Program-made: the position numbers and the translations under genes
Part shown: in pieces, positions 1-7,610 of the stretch
Numbering within the stretch: the stretch's first letter is position 1
Layout: each line of letters starts with the position of its first letter
Assembly: GCA_002841765.1 (NCBI GenBank)
Contig: PHAV01000016.1
Span: 1 to 64,000, forward strand
Direction: 5' to 3'
Length of the DNA stretch: 64,000 nucleotides
Source: Deltaproteobacteria bacterium HGW-Deltaproteobacteria-4
Lineage (GTDB): Bacteria > Desulfobacterota > Desulfuromonadia > Desulfuromonadales > UBA2197
Notes under the pieces: model-generated
What the model saw: only the letters and a program-made list of their open reading frames with translations
The model's database searches: none
What the model was told of the DNA's origin: nothing

Positions 1-30
1 GCAGTCGAGCACGTCTTTCGGTATGGCCAT
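1..30 (-). CDS. N-terminus of a gene running off the window, probably an IS256-type transposase
   Basis: An ATG at 30 on the minus strand is preceded by GGAGG at 40-36. It opens MAIPKDVLDC and then leaves the window. The start and ribosome site are convincing. The product is inferred from resemblance to the MAIP-x-x-x-LD opening of IS256-family transposases and from the terminal-repeat-like sequence upstream. Ten residues cannot prove it. Confidence 0.4.
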   Translation of the reverse strand, partial: MAIPKDVLDC

Positions 31-96
31 CGGTTCCTCCAGTGGTTACGGGTTGTAACCGACGATGACCATTTACACAAAGTTTTTTACACCCTC
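1..96 (-). mobile_element. Terminal part of a probable IS256-family insertion sequence (cut by window edge)
   Basis: Reading the minus strand, an AT-rich end beginning GAGGGTGTAAAAAAC (about 96 to 82) and repeating the motif as TTTGTGTAAAT is followed within 70 bases by a good ribosome site and a start codon at 30. Ends with GTGTAAA repeats followed closely by a transposase start are typical of IS256-family elements. The other end and the transposase body lie outside the window, so the family call rests on this short end and ten residues. It could instead be an ordinary gene leader. Confidence 0.45.
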
Positions 97-131
97 GTTC
101 TTGACTCGAGGCCCGTTCCAGCCAACGTAAA

Positions 132-172
132 AACGCCGCCGACCAGCATCTAAAGCTGATCAAGGCGGCGTT
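132..172 (-). terminator. Rho-independent terminator, minus strand
   Basis: AACGCCGCC (132-140) pairs with GGCGGCGTT (164-172), with extra partial pairing inside (CCAGC/GCTGA). On the minus strand the stem is followed by TTTT. It would end transcripts coming from the VTT-domain gene before they enter the putative insertion sequence. Confidence 0.55.
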
Positions 173-312
173 ATCTCGACTGCGTTCCGGTTTTGATACA
201 TTTGATCCCTACCTCATCAAAATGCCATTCAATCCATTAAAAAGATTCAAACTTGTACCGCAAAAAAAACAATTATGAAAGACAAAATCTCCCCTCTCAC
301 AACCTCACAGTA

Positions 313-336
313 GGGGCACCCCCCTGTGGGTGCCCG
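313..336. other. Strong GC hairpin in the 97-398 gene-free stretch
   Basis: GGGCACCC (314-321) pairs perfectly with GGGTGCCC (328-335). A second CCCGG...CCGGG pairing follows just to the right. There is no adjacent T-run, so a simple terminator is not assured. I see no gene, RNA gene or promoter in the rest of 97-398. Confidence 0.4.
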
Positions 337-398
337 GGTTCATGACACAAATCCGGGCGTCCTGTAAACGAATCGACCGTCGGTGATGCAGCTCGGGA

Positions 399-1106
399 TT
401 ATAGACCATCGCCCCCTCCCCGTCCCGTCATCTTCTCGTACAACCCCCAGGGATTTCTCCGTTTGATCCAGACCGGAATAACGAGGATAAGGATGACAAA
501 TGCGAGGCCGAGGAAGATCTGAAGGAAGATATTTCCGGAAAAGAAACTCATGCCGTAGTAGTTGAGGATGATGGTGCCGGGGGTCATTCCCGCCAGGGTG
601 CTCAGGGCAAAGGCTTGCAGCGACATGCGCGTCAGGCCGGCGCCGTAACTGACGAGGGCAAAGGAGAAGATCGGTTCGAGGCGGGCGAAAAGGACCGCAA
701 AGATCAGATGGCGGTCGGCGATACGGTCGCAGAAGGTGATCTCGCGATGCAGGACACGGGTGATTGCATCGCGGCCAAGGGAGCGGGCCAGAAGGAAACA
801 GACGATTGCGCCGAGCTCACTGCCGATCAGGGAGTAGATCGTCCCCCAGAAAGGGCCAAAGAGGGCACCGCCGGCGATGTCGAGAGGGGCGTTGGGGACG
901 ACGGAGACCATGATCGCAACGACACGCAGCAGGATAAAGGCCAGGGGCGCCCACCACCCTGTTCCTTGCAACAACTTCGCAATCCAGTCGGGATCAAAGA
1001 GTTCCGGCGGCATCGCCCACCAGACCAGAAGGCCGAGGGCGATGAGAATGAGGATAAGGATTGTCGCCTTGATCCAGGGGAGAAAGTTGTTTGGGGAATG
1101 TGCCAT
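399..1106 (-). CDS. VTT-domain (TVP38/TMEM64, DedA-like) inner-membrane protein
   Basis: A 235-residue polytopic membrane protein. An N-terminal hydrophobic helix (about 12-32) is followed by the SNARE-associated/VTT core. The core has the family-type stretch VVPNAPLDIAGGALFG (about 69-84), a GSELGAIVCFLLAR segment, and a cytosolic loop ending FARLEPIFSF. The C-terminus is one more long helix and a basic tail. Members of this family act as lipid scramblases or transport-like proteins in eukaryotes. The bacterial substrate is usually unknown, and nothing here identifies it. It is divergent from rpoH, so the palindromic CIRCE operator could in principle affect both genes. No convincing Shine-Dalgarno sequence lies close to the ATG. 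Confidence 0.8.
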   Translation of the reverse strand: MAHSPNNFLPWIKATILILILIALGLLVWWAMPPELFDPDWIAKLLQGTGWWAPLAFILLRVVAIMVSVVPNAPLDIAGGALFGPFWGTIYSLIGSELGAIVCFLLARSLGRDAITRVLHREITFCDRIADRHLIFAVLFARLEPIFSFALVSYGAGLTRMSLQAFALSTLAGMTPGTIILNYYGMSFFSGNIFLQIFLGLAFVILILVIPVWIKRRNPWGLYEKMTGRGGGDGL

Positions 1107-1153
1107 CTAGCGACCCGGCTCCAGAAAAAAACAATAAAATTTCGCTCTCCCCC

Positions 1154-1182
1154 TTGCAAAAGCCTCTGACTCTGACTATATT
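1154..1182 (+). promoter_or_regulatory. Sigma-70-type promoter of rpoH
   Basis: TTGCAA (1154-1159), a 17-base spacer and TATATT (1177-1182). The -10 abuts the CIRCE operator, placing the transcription start inside the operator. This is the arrangement expected for HrcA repression. Confidence 0.65.
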
Positions 1183-1208
1183 TAGCACTCAAATACCAAG
1201 AGTGCCAA
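1182..1208. promoter_or_regulatory. CIRCE operator (HrcA binding site) in front of rpoH
   Basis: TTAGCACTC (1182-1190), nine bases, then GAGTGCCAA (1200-1208). The consensus CIRCE is TTAGCACTC-N9-GAGTGCTAA, so 17 of 18 positions match with the exact spacing. It lies between the -10 and the GGAGG ribosome site (1210-1214) of rpoH. HrcA binding to CIRCE normally controls groESL and dnaK. Its placement here puts the heat-shock sigma factor itself under HrcA. Confidence 0.85.
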
Positions 1209-1223
1209 CGGAGGTTTTTCAGC

Positions 1224-2063
1224 ATGGAATTAGCGCAACTTTCCTTGATGCCCGACACCCTGGATCGTTACATGAGTGAGATCAATCGACTTCCGCTGCT
1301 GTCGCGGGAGGAGGAGACCACTCTGGCACGACGCTGGCGCGATCATCAGGACATTGACGCCGCCCACCAGCTCACCTGCGCCCATCTGCGTTTTGTCGTC
1401 AAAATCGCCAACGAATACCGCTCGTACGGCATGCGCCTGCTTGACCTGATTCAGGAAGGGAATATCGGCCTGATGCTGGCGGTGAAAAAATTCGATCCGG
1501 AGCGCGGCATTCGCCTCATTACCTACGCGGTCTGGTGGATTCGCGCTTACATCCAGAACTTTATCATCCATTCCTGGTCACTGGTCAAGATCGGCACCAC
1601 CCAGGCGCAGAAAAAACTCTTCTTCAAACTCTCCCAGGCCCGCGAAGCGATCCGTAACCTCACCGGCGACGCCGATGCCGAAGAGATCGGCCGCGCCTTG
1701 GAGTTACGCGGCAGCGCCGTCGAAGAGATGAGTGGCCGCATGTCGGGCCGCGACAGCTCCCTCGACCTCGCCCGTTTCGAAGGGGCGGAAGAGACCTTTC
1801 TTGATCATCTTCCGGATGAGCGGGAAAATCAGGAAGAAGCGCTGATGCGTCGTCAGGAAGAGACCCGCCGGGAAAAAACCATCGCTGCCGCCCTCTCGGC
1901 CCTCAATGAACGGGAGCGGCACATCGTCCATGAACGCTTCCTCGCCGAAGTGCCGCGCACCTTGCAGGATGTTGCCGATGAATATGGTATCACTCGCGAG
2001 CGGGTCCGCCAGCTCGAAAAGAACGCCATGGAGAAATTGCGCAAACTGCTGGCGCCGGCCTGA
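1224..2063 (+). CDS. rpoH: RNA polymerase heat-shock sigma factor RpoH (sigma-32)
   Basis: A 279-residue group 3 sigma-70 family factor. Region 1.2-like sequence (YMSEINRLPLLSREEE) is at 14-29 and region 2 holds DLIQEGNIGLMLAVKKFDPE. The hallmark RpoH box QAQKKLFFKL follows region 2.4, and region 4.2 ends with TRERVRQLEKNAMEKLRKLL. The RpoH box separates it from the housekeeping sigma factor. The ATG at 1224 has a GGAGG site 10 bases upstream. The gene stands alone between a CIRCE-controlled promoter and a strong terminator, so its expression is probably set by HrcA. Confidence 0.95.
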   Translation: MELAQLSLMPDTLDRYMSEINRLPLLSREEETTLARRWRDHQDIDAAHQLTCAHLRFVVKIANEYRSYGMRLLDLIQEGNIGLMLAVKKFDPERGIRLITYAVWWIRAYIQNFIIHSWSLVKIGTTQAQKKLFFKLSQAREAIRNLTGDADAEEIGRALELRGSAVEEMSGRMSGRDSSLDLARFEGAEETFLDHLPDERENQEEALMRRQEETRREKTIAAALSALNERERHIVHERFLAEVPRTLQDVADEYGITRERVRQLEKNAMEKLRKLLAPA

Positions 2064-2087
2064 GAGAATAAAGCTAACAAGACATTT

Positions 2088-2191
2088 GCACACGGATCTG
2101 ACGGATATAACGGATCAAGACAGATAAAGCGTGAACCATTCAATTGTTTAAAATCCTTTTCAATCCGTCCAATCAGATTTTATCCGTGTGC
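2088..2191. repeat. Dispersed intergenic repeat with inverted ACACGGAT ends, copy 1
   Basis: GCACACGGAT (2088-2097) and its exact reverse complement ATCCGTGTGC (2182-2191) bound a unit of about 104 bases. The interior carries several more GACGGAT/ATCCGTCC elements. A second copy lies at 46639-46757 with the same ends and internal pieces (ACGGATCTGACGGAT). The unit is non-coding and sits directly behind rpoH. Confidence 0.75.
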
Positions 2192-2201
2192 TCAATGCTC
2201 C

Positions 2202-2239
2202 AAAAAGGAACGATGGTCCCCTGACCTTCGTTCCTTTTT
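2202..2239. terminator. Bidirectional terminator between rpoH and the ole operon
   Basis: AAAAAGGAACGA (2202-2213) pairs perfectly with TCGTTCCTTTTT (2228-2239), with a 14-base loop. T-runs lie on the 3' side for both strands. It ends rpoH on the plus strand and the ole/phosphopantetheinyl transferase transcript on the minus strand, overlapping the stop codon of the latter. Confidence 0.85.
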
Positions 2240-2918
2240 ATTTTTCCTCTGTCGCCTGCCAGCGCCGCAATGTCGGAATCTCTCCCGCACACGCCACTGT
2301 CCCGACATAACCCGGTGCAATCCAGAATGATTGCAACCGCCAATCCCCCGCCTCTTGCTCTGCTGAGACAGAAAACCCCCTGCCCTGCCCTTTGAGGAGC
2401 GCTTCCTTGCGCGTCCAGAGCCGATAGAATCGTCGCCGGCGCTGTGCCGTCGGGGCGGCCAGGAGGAGTTCATTTTCGGCTGAGGTAAAGAACCGCGCGG
2501 CCAACGCTGCATAATCGAGGGCGGGATCGATCCTTTCGAGATCGACGCCGACCGCCGCATCGGCACGAAGCGCAAGGACCGCCCAGGCGCCGGAGTGGGA
2601 CAGGTTGAATTGCAGGGCGTTGCTTGTCAGCGCCGGCTTGCCGTGCATGCCGCAGGTGAACTCTATAGCAACCGGATCCGAATGCAGATAAGAAGCGAGA
2701 ATCTGGCGCAGACGGCCGCGGCCGACGATGAAATCCTGTGCTTTGCGGCGATCGAGCAGGCGTTTGGCGCGTTGCCATTCGTCGGCGCAAAGGAGGGTGT
2801 GGAGGAGGGAGATTTCTTCAGATGAAATCGTGAGGGGAATGCGCCAGAGGTGAACCTCCCCCGGCGGCAAAGAGCGCGTAACGGGCGGCGCAGGCCAGAG
2901 GGTCATCGCGCCAGCCAC
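2238..2918 (-). CDS. Sfp-type 4'-phosphopantetheinyl transferase
   Basis: A 226-residue enzyme that moves phosphopantetheine from CoA to a serine of carrier proteins. The two signatures are present: GVDLERI (124-130), with the metal-binding Asp126 and Glu128, and WTRKEALLKGQGRG (168-181), with Glu172 and Lys175. FNLSHSG (104-110) is the substrate-side motif. The length fits Sfp/PfaE-type enzymes, not the short AcpS type. It overlaps the end of oleD by 16 bases and is the last gene of the ole operon, which suggests it activates a carrier protein feeding that pathway, for example a polyunsaturated fatty acid synthase elsewhere. The partner is inferred. A start at Met5 is also possible. Confidence 0.9.
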   Translation of the reverse strand: MAGAMTLWPAPPVTRSLPPGEVHLWRIPLTISSEEISLLHTLLCADEWQRAKRLLDRRKAQDFIVGRGRLRQILASYLHSDPVAIEFTCGMHGKPALTSNALQFNLSHSGAWAVLALRADAAVGVDLERIDPALDYAALAARFFTSAENELLLAAPTAQRRRRFYRLWTRKEALLKGQGRGFSVSAEQEAGDWRLQSFWIAPGYVGTVACAGEIPTLRRWQATEEK

Positions 2919-3904
2919 GCTTGCAGTCTCTCCATCCCGGCATCGAGGGAGACCAGGGGTTGATAACCGAAATCGCGGCGGGCGGCACTGATGTCGAACC
3001 AGTGGGAGGTGGAGAGTTCACGGGCGACAAAGCGGGTCATGCGCGGCTCGCCCGTGATCCGCAGCGCCGCGTAACTCTTCTCCAGCGTCCAGCCGATGGC
3101 GTAGGCAAGGCGCGGGGAGATGGTGCGGGTCACCGGCGGCAGACCGCCGGCAGCGAGGATGCGATTGACCATTTCCCAAAGGGGGATCGGTTCTCCCTGC
3201 GACAGGAAGTAAGCACGACCGGCGACTTGCGAACCGATCGCCAGAGCATCGGCGGCAAGGAGATGGGCCGCAGCGGCATTGTCGATATAGATGGTATCGA
3301 CCAGACAGGGGCGCGTGCCGATGCGGCGCAGCGCCCCCTGGCGGCCGCGGGCAAGGATGCGCGGCACGAGGTGGTTATCCTCCGGCCCCCAGATCAGATG
3401 CGGGCGCAGGGCGACGGTCGCCAGTTCGGGACCGTTGCTGCGCAGGACGAGAATCTCCGCGGCGGCTTTGGTCTGCGGATAAGGGGCATGAAAGTGGCGC
3501 GGATAAGGGACCGACTCATCGACCCCTTCCATGTCATGGCCGTCAAAGATGACACTCGGTGAACTGGTATAAACGAGGCGGCGGACGCCGTGACGCCGGC
3601 AGGCGTCAATGACATTTTGCGTGCCGACGACGTTGGCCTGATAAAAGTCGGCATAGGGTCCCCAGATCCCGGCCTTGGCGGCGACGTGATAAACGATGTC
3701 GCAGCCGGCCACCGCCGCATCGACCGCCACCGGGTCGTGGAGCTCGCCGCAGCAATGTTCGACGCCGAGAGCGGCCAGCTCCGGATGGGGGGTGCGCGAA
3801 AAGGAGCGGACAACATCGCCGCGGGCGCGCAGCAAGCGGACAATCGCTTTGCCGAGAAAGCCGCCGCCGCCGGTGACCAGCGCCTTTACCATTGGGCGAT
3901 TCAT
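2903..3904 (-). CDS. oleD: OleD, NAD(P)-dependent 2-alkyl-3-ketoacid reductase
   Basis: A 333-residue extended short-chain dehydrogenase. The nucleotide-binding GGGGFLG is at 12-18. The catalytic set is Ser114 or Ser115 (YTSSPS) with Tyr142 and Lys146 (PYPQTKAAAE). In head-to-head hydrocarbon synthesis OleD reduces the 2-alkyl-3-ketoacid made by OleA to the 2-alkyl-3-hydroxyacid used by OleC. The start ATGA overlaps the stop of oleC by four bases, so translation is coupled. The family alone would be ambiguous (3-beta-HSD-like). The order oleA-B-C-D makes the assignment firm. Confidence 0.92.
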   Translation of the reverse strand: MNRPMVKALVTGGGGFLGKAIVRLLRARGDVVRSFSRTPHPELAALGVEHCCGELHDPVAVDAAVAGCDIVYHVAAKAGIWGPYADFYQANVVGTQNVIDACRRHGVRRLVYTSSPSVIFDGHDMEGVDESVPYPRHFHAPYPQTKAAAEILVLRSNGPELATVALRPHLIWGPEDNHLVPRILARGRQGALRRIGTRPCLVDTIYIDNAAAAHLLAADALAIGSQVAGRAYFLSQGEPIPLWEMVNRILAAGGLPPVTRTISPRLAYAIGWTLEKSYAALRITGEPRMTRFVARELSTSHWFDISAARRDFGYQPLVSLDAGMERLQAWLAR

Positions 3905-5571
3905 GAATCGCCCCTACATTCTTTTTCCGCCCAAATCGCCAGCTTTTCGCGAAAAATCTTGGCATTATGGCGGATATCGACGGGGAAGGCGGGATGAAAG
4001 AGGATGGTTGCGATCGACCGGGTCTGGCTATGCTGTTGACCGAGAACGCGGAGTTCGGCAGCAATCGCCCCCTGCTGCGCCGGATCGATCCCTTTTTCCA
4101 GTTCGACACAAAGGACCGGACGCTGACTGCCGATGGGGCCGGTGCCGACCAGGGCGGTGCGGTAGACTGCCGGGTGGGTGTTGAAGATCCCTTCACAGGG
4201 GATGGTGAAGAGGGGACCGTTTTCGGTGACAACCCGGTGCGACTTGCGACCGCAGAACCAGATTCGCCCGCTTTCGTCGCGATAACCGAGATCGCCCATG
4301 CGGTGATAGAAGCCGCCGGCCGGATCAGCGATCTTGGCCAGCGCCGTCGAAGTCGGGCGATTATGATAGCCCCGCGTCACCTGCGCCCCCTTGACGGCAA
4401 TCTCGCCGATGGCACCGGGGACCACTTTCAGCGCATCATCCCAGCAAGGAATCGGCTGGTCACTGATGGTAATGATCTCCAGCTCGATCCCCGCCACCGG
4501 TCGGCCAACACAAACTCCCCGCCCCTGTTCGGTGAGAGCGCGGGTCTCGCCAAGGATCTCGGCACTGCCGATGGAGCAGACCGGCAACGCTTCGGTGGCG
4601 CCGTAAGGGGTGAAGATCTGCGCCGGGGCGTCGAGCATGGTTGCAAAGCGTTCCAATACCGTTGCCGGCACCGGCGCGCCGGCGGAGATGACCCGCTGCA
4701 AACTCGGCAGCTTGATCCCGTGTTCACGGCCGTAAAGGCTGACGCGATTGATCAGGGCCGGCGAGCCGAACATGCTGGTGATCTGGAAGGTCTGAATGGC
4801 GGTGATGATCTTGCGCGGATCGACGAGGGCCGGCCGGGTGAAGTCCATCTCCGGCAGGACCGAGGTCATCCCCAGAGCCGGGGCAAAGAGGGCAAAGAGG
4901 GGGAAGGTCGGCAGATCGATTTCGCCGGGCTGAATATTGTAAAGGTCGCGCAGCGCCGCGACCTGGGCGCTGAAGTTGCCGTGACTGTAGATGGCCCCCT
5001 TGGGGACGCCGGTGCTGCCGCTGGTAAAGAGGATCGCCGCGGTTTCGTCGACGGCGGTGGCGGCCATGGTATAAGGGCTTGGAGTCGGGATGGTCGCAAG
5101 GGCCCTGGAAAGGGCTGTCCCCCCCCAAAAACGGAGCGAGCCGACGGTAAGGAGGATCTTGAGCGTCGGCTTCCCCCAGCCAAGGAGACAGCGGGCGAGG
5201 TGGGCCTTGGGGATGCCGACAAAGGCGGTCGGCTCGGCCTCGGCGATACAGACCTTGAGATTCTTGATCCCCATCCCCGGATCGATAAGGATCGGAATCG
5301 CTCCGACCTTGAAGAGGGCAAAGGTCAGGGCAAAGAATTCCTCGCTCGGCGGAACCATAAGGACGGTGCGGACGCCGCGAACGATGCCAAGGGATTCGAG
5401 AGCGTGGGCGATGCGATCACTTTCCTGATCGAGTTGGGAATAGCTGGTGCGGGTGTAGCGGACCGAGCCGTCGGAATTGCGGCCGACCGGGCAATAGATC
5501 GCCGCGGTCTCAGGCTGGAGCCGGGCCATCTCCGGCAGGTGGGCGGCGATGTTGGTGAAAGAGCTCACCAT
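3901..5571 (-). CDS. oleC: OleC, beta-lactone synthetase (AMP-binding family)
   Basis: A 556-residue ANL-superfamily enzyme. The phosphate-binding loop LFTSGSTGVPKG is at 181-192. YGATEALPVCS and a C-terminal GDLGY...GRKSHRV segment follow, as in adenylating enzymes. OleC uses ATP to turn 2-alkyl-3-hydroxyacids into cis-beta-lactones. Four bases separate it from oleB and it overlaps oleD by four. A long open frame on the opposite strand is a codon-bias shadow. Confidence 0.93.
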   Translation of the reverse strand: MVSSFTNIAAHLPEMARLQPETAAIYCPVGRNSDGSVRYTRTSYSQLDQESDRIAHALESLGIVRGVRTVLMVPPSEEFFALTFALFKVGAIPILIDPGMGIKNLKVCIAEAEPTAFVGIPKAHLARCLLGWGKPTLKILLTVGSLRFWGGTALSRALATIPTPSPYTMAATAVDETAAILFTSGSTGVPKGAIYSHGNFSAQVAALRDLYNIQPGEIDLPTFPLFALFAPALGMTSVLPEMDFTRPALVDPRKIITAIQTFQITSMFGSPALINRVSLYGREHGIKLPSLQRVISAGAPVPATVLERFATMLDAPAQIFTPYGATEALPVCSIGSAEILGETRALTEQGRGVCVGRPVAGIELEIITISDQPIPCWDDALKVVPGAIGEIAVKGAQVTRGYHNRPTSTALAKIADPAGGFYHRMGDLGYRDESGRIWFCGRKSHRVVTENGPLFTIPCEGIFNTHPAVYRTALVGTGPIGSQRPVLCVELEKGIDPAQQGAIAAELRVLGQQHSQTRSIATILFHPAFPVDIRHNAKIFREKLAIWAEKECRGDS

Positions 5572-5575
5572 CCTC

Positions 5576-6472
5576 TTATTCGGGGCTGGACAGGGGGTGG
5601 TGACTCAGGAACTTCTGGATCAACGGGATAACCTCTTCCTGGGCGTCTTCAAGGATGTAATGGCCGCAATCGGGGTAGGAATGGACCTCGGCATCCGGGA
5701 AGCGCCGCTGCCACTCGTCGCGGAAGTGGTGATCAAAGACAAAGTCGCGCTCCCCCCAGCAGATCAGCATCGGCAGCGTTGCAAAACGGTGCAGCCCGTC
5801 CGCCACTTCCTGAATCAGCGCATAACCGGGGTCTTCCGGCTTGAGGGGGATATCCTGGACAAAGCGGAGCGTGGCGATACGATGGTGCCAGGTGTCGTAA
5901 GGGCTGCAATAAGCATCGCGCAGCTCTTTGCTCAGCGGGTGACGTTTGCAGCCGACGCGGGCGGCGAGGCGGGCAAAAGCATTGAGCCCCTGCACGAGGA
6001 AGACGCCGAACTGGGTGTCGCGGCAAATCTGCAGAGCGAGGGGAAATTTCTTGGCCGCGGGGAGTGGAAAGGCACTTGTGTTAAGAATGACCAGCCGGGC
6101 GATGCGCTCGGGGTGGCGCGAGGCATAAGCCATACCGATCATCCCCCCCCAATCGTGAACAACCAGGGTGATCTTCTCGCGCAGGCCAAGAGCTTCGAGG
6201 AGGGCTTCGAGATCATCGACGCGCTGCTTGAGAGTGAAGGAATAGCCGGAATCGACCGGTTTATCGGAAAGGCCGCAGCCGATGTGATCAGGGACGATCA
6301 CCCGATACTGGTCGCGCAGAGCAAGGACAAGGTTGCGGTAGTAAAAGGACCAGGTCGGGTTGCCGTGAACCATGACCACGGTTTCGCCCTGACCTTCATC
6401 GAGGTAGTGGTACTTCAAACCACCCAGGTCGTGATAATGGGCCGTAAAGGGATAAAGCGATTTCTTTACCAT
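5576..6472 (-). CDS. oleB: OleB, beta-lactone decarboxylase (alpha/beta hydrolase)
   Basis: A 298-residue alpha/beta hydrolase of the haloalkane dehalogenase type. The oxyanion motif HGNPTWSF is at 36-43, the nucleophile Asp107 is in VVHDWGG, the acid is probably Asp243, and the general base His271 is in PDCGHYILED. OleB decarboxylates beta-lactones to long-chain internal olefins. The aspartate nucleophile instead of serine fits OleB. It is a separate gene here, whereas in some bacteria OleB and OleC are fused. It overlaps the end of oleA by seven bases. Confidence 0.93.
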   Translation of the reverse strand: MVKKSLYPFTAHYHDLGGLKYHYLDEGQGETVVMVHGNPTWSFYYRNLVLALRDQYRVIVPDHIGCGLSDKPVDSGYSFTLKQRVDDLEALLEALGLREKITLVVHDWGGMIGMAYASRHPERIARLVILNTSAFPLPAAKKFPLALQICRDTQFGVFLVQGLNAFARLAARVGCKRHPLSKELRDAYCSPYDTWHHRIATLRFVQDIPLKPEDPGYALIQEVADGLHRFATLPMLICWGERDFVFDHHFRDEWQRRFPDAEVHSYPDCGHYILEDAQEEVIPLIQKFLSHHPLSSPE

Positions 6473-7509
6473 TGGATCCCCAGCATCAGACAGTTGAGAC
6501 CGCTGCCGATGCCAAGAAAGCCGACAATATCGCCAGGAAGGAGGACGTCGCGCTCCTTGGCGAGAGCCGCGGTCACCGGCAGGGAGACCGTCCCCATGTT
6601 GCCGAGGAATTCGTAGGTGGTGAAGTCCTTCTCCAGCGGTACGCCGATCGTCTGCAAAATCAGCTTCTGGTGGGCATTGCCAACCTGATGGCAGATAACC
6701 TTATCGATCTGCTCAGTGCTCAGATCGAGCTCCTTGAGCAGTGCATCCCAGGTGCGTTTGCCGAGTTCGACGCCATGCTTCATCACCGCCACCGCATCGG
6801 TCTGCATGTAGGGGACGTGGTTCTCGACGGAGTTGGATTTGATCCCCCAGCGGCAGAGTTTATGGTGCTGCGGCTCGGCGAGATTGACGCCGCCGAGGAG
6901 CTTGGGACGCCGGGCCGGGGTAAAGGAGCCATCAGTGAGGAGGACCGCCGCCGCCCCGGAACCACCGGTAAAGGTGGCCAGCGAGGTGGTAAAGAGCTCC
7001 ATGCTCGGATTATCGTTCATCTTCTTGATCATGACTTCATTGATTTCGCGGGAACTCTCGCAAGCCACAACCAATCCGGCGCGAATCTGACCGAGTTCGA
7101 TGCGATTGGCAATATCAAGGACGCCGTTGAGAATCCCGAGACAGGCATTGGAGATGTCGTAAATAGCGGCACCGCCGTGGACACCAAGGGCAGCCGCTAC
7201 CGGACAAGCGGTGGCCGGCTCGAAGTTCTCGCGACAGACGCCGGCATAAACGACGGCGCCGATATCCTGCGGGGTGATATTCCGCCCTTGCAGAGCTTTG
7301 CGGGCAGCGGCGATCGCCCCCAAAGAGACCGGGGTATTCGGCTTCCACCAGCGCCGCTCGCGAATGCCGGTCAGGGTTTCGAGTTGCCCCGGCGCAATGT
7401 GCAGCGCTTCATACATCGGCTTAAGGCGCTGTTCCAGCTCCGTCGACGTCACAACGATCGGCGCCAATTCATAACCGACTGATTCTATGTAAACTCGTGA
7501 ATATCTCAT
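6466..7509 (-). CDS. oleA: OleA, thiolase-fold enzyme for head-to-head Claisen condensation
   Basis: A 347-residue FabH/thiolase-superfamily enzyme that joins two fatty acyl-CoAs into a 2-alkyl-3-ketoacid. Catalytic residues are visible: Cys123 (SNACLG), His274 (ICHQVGNAH) and Asn304 (GNMGTVS). The OleA-typical glutamate is probably Glu97 in FEPATA. First gene of a five-gene operon read from the promoter at 7570-7542. FabH is the main alternative, but the adjacent oleBCD and the glutamate motif favour OleA. Confidence 0.93.
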   Translation of the reverse strand: MRYSRVYIESVGYELAPIVVTSTELEQRLKPMYEALHIAPGQLETLTGIRERRWWKPNTPVSLGAIAAARKALQGRNITPQDIGAVVYAGVCRENFEPATACPVAAALGVHGGAAIYDISNACLGILNGVLDIANRIELGQIRAGLVVACESSREINEVMIKKMNDNPSMELFTTSLATFTGGSGAAAVLLTDGSFTPARRPKLLGGVNLAEPQHHKLCRWGIKSNSVENHVPYMQTDAVAVMKHGVELGKRTWDALLKELDLSTEQIDKVICHQVGNAHQKLILQTIGVPLEKDFTTYEFLGNMGTVSLPVTAALAKERDVLLPGDIVGFLGIGSGLNCLMLGIQW

Positions 7510-7541
7510 GAACCACCATTGAGGGGTAAATTGTTTTGGCT

Positions 7542-7570
7542 GTTATACCTGTTGCGGCGCCGGCAATCAA
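7542..7570 (-). promoter_or_regulatory. Promoter of the ole operon
   Basis: On the minus strand TTGATT (7570-7565), a 17-base spacer and TATAAC (7547-7542), about 33 bases before the oleA start. It matches the sigma-70 consensus at 9 of 12 positions. Confidence 0.6.
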
Positions 7571-7610
7571 GAATTACCGCGAGGAGAAAAGAACTTTTGC
7601 AGCTGCCGGC

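Noticed and set aside
3967-5631. A 554-residue plus-strand frame opposite oleC
   Set aside because: Compositionally odd, without motifs, and exactly antisense to a well-conserved enzyme gene. Treated as a shadow.
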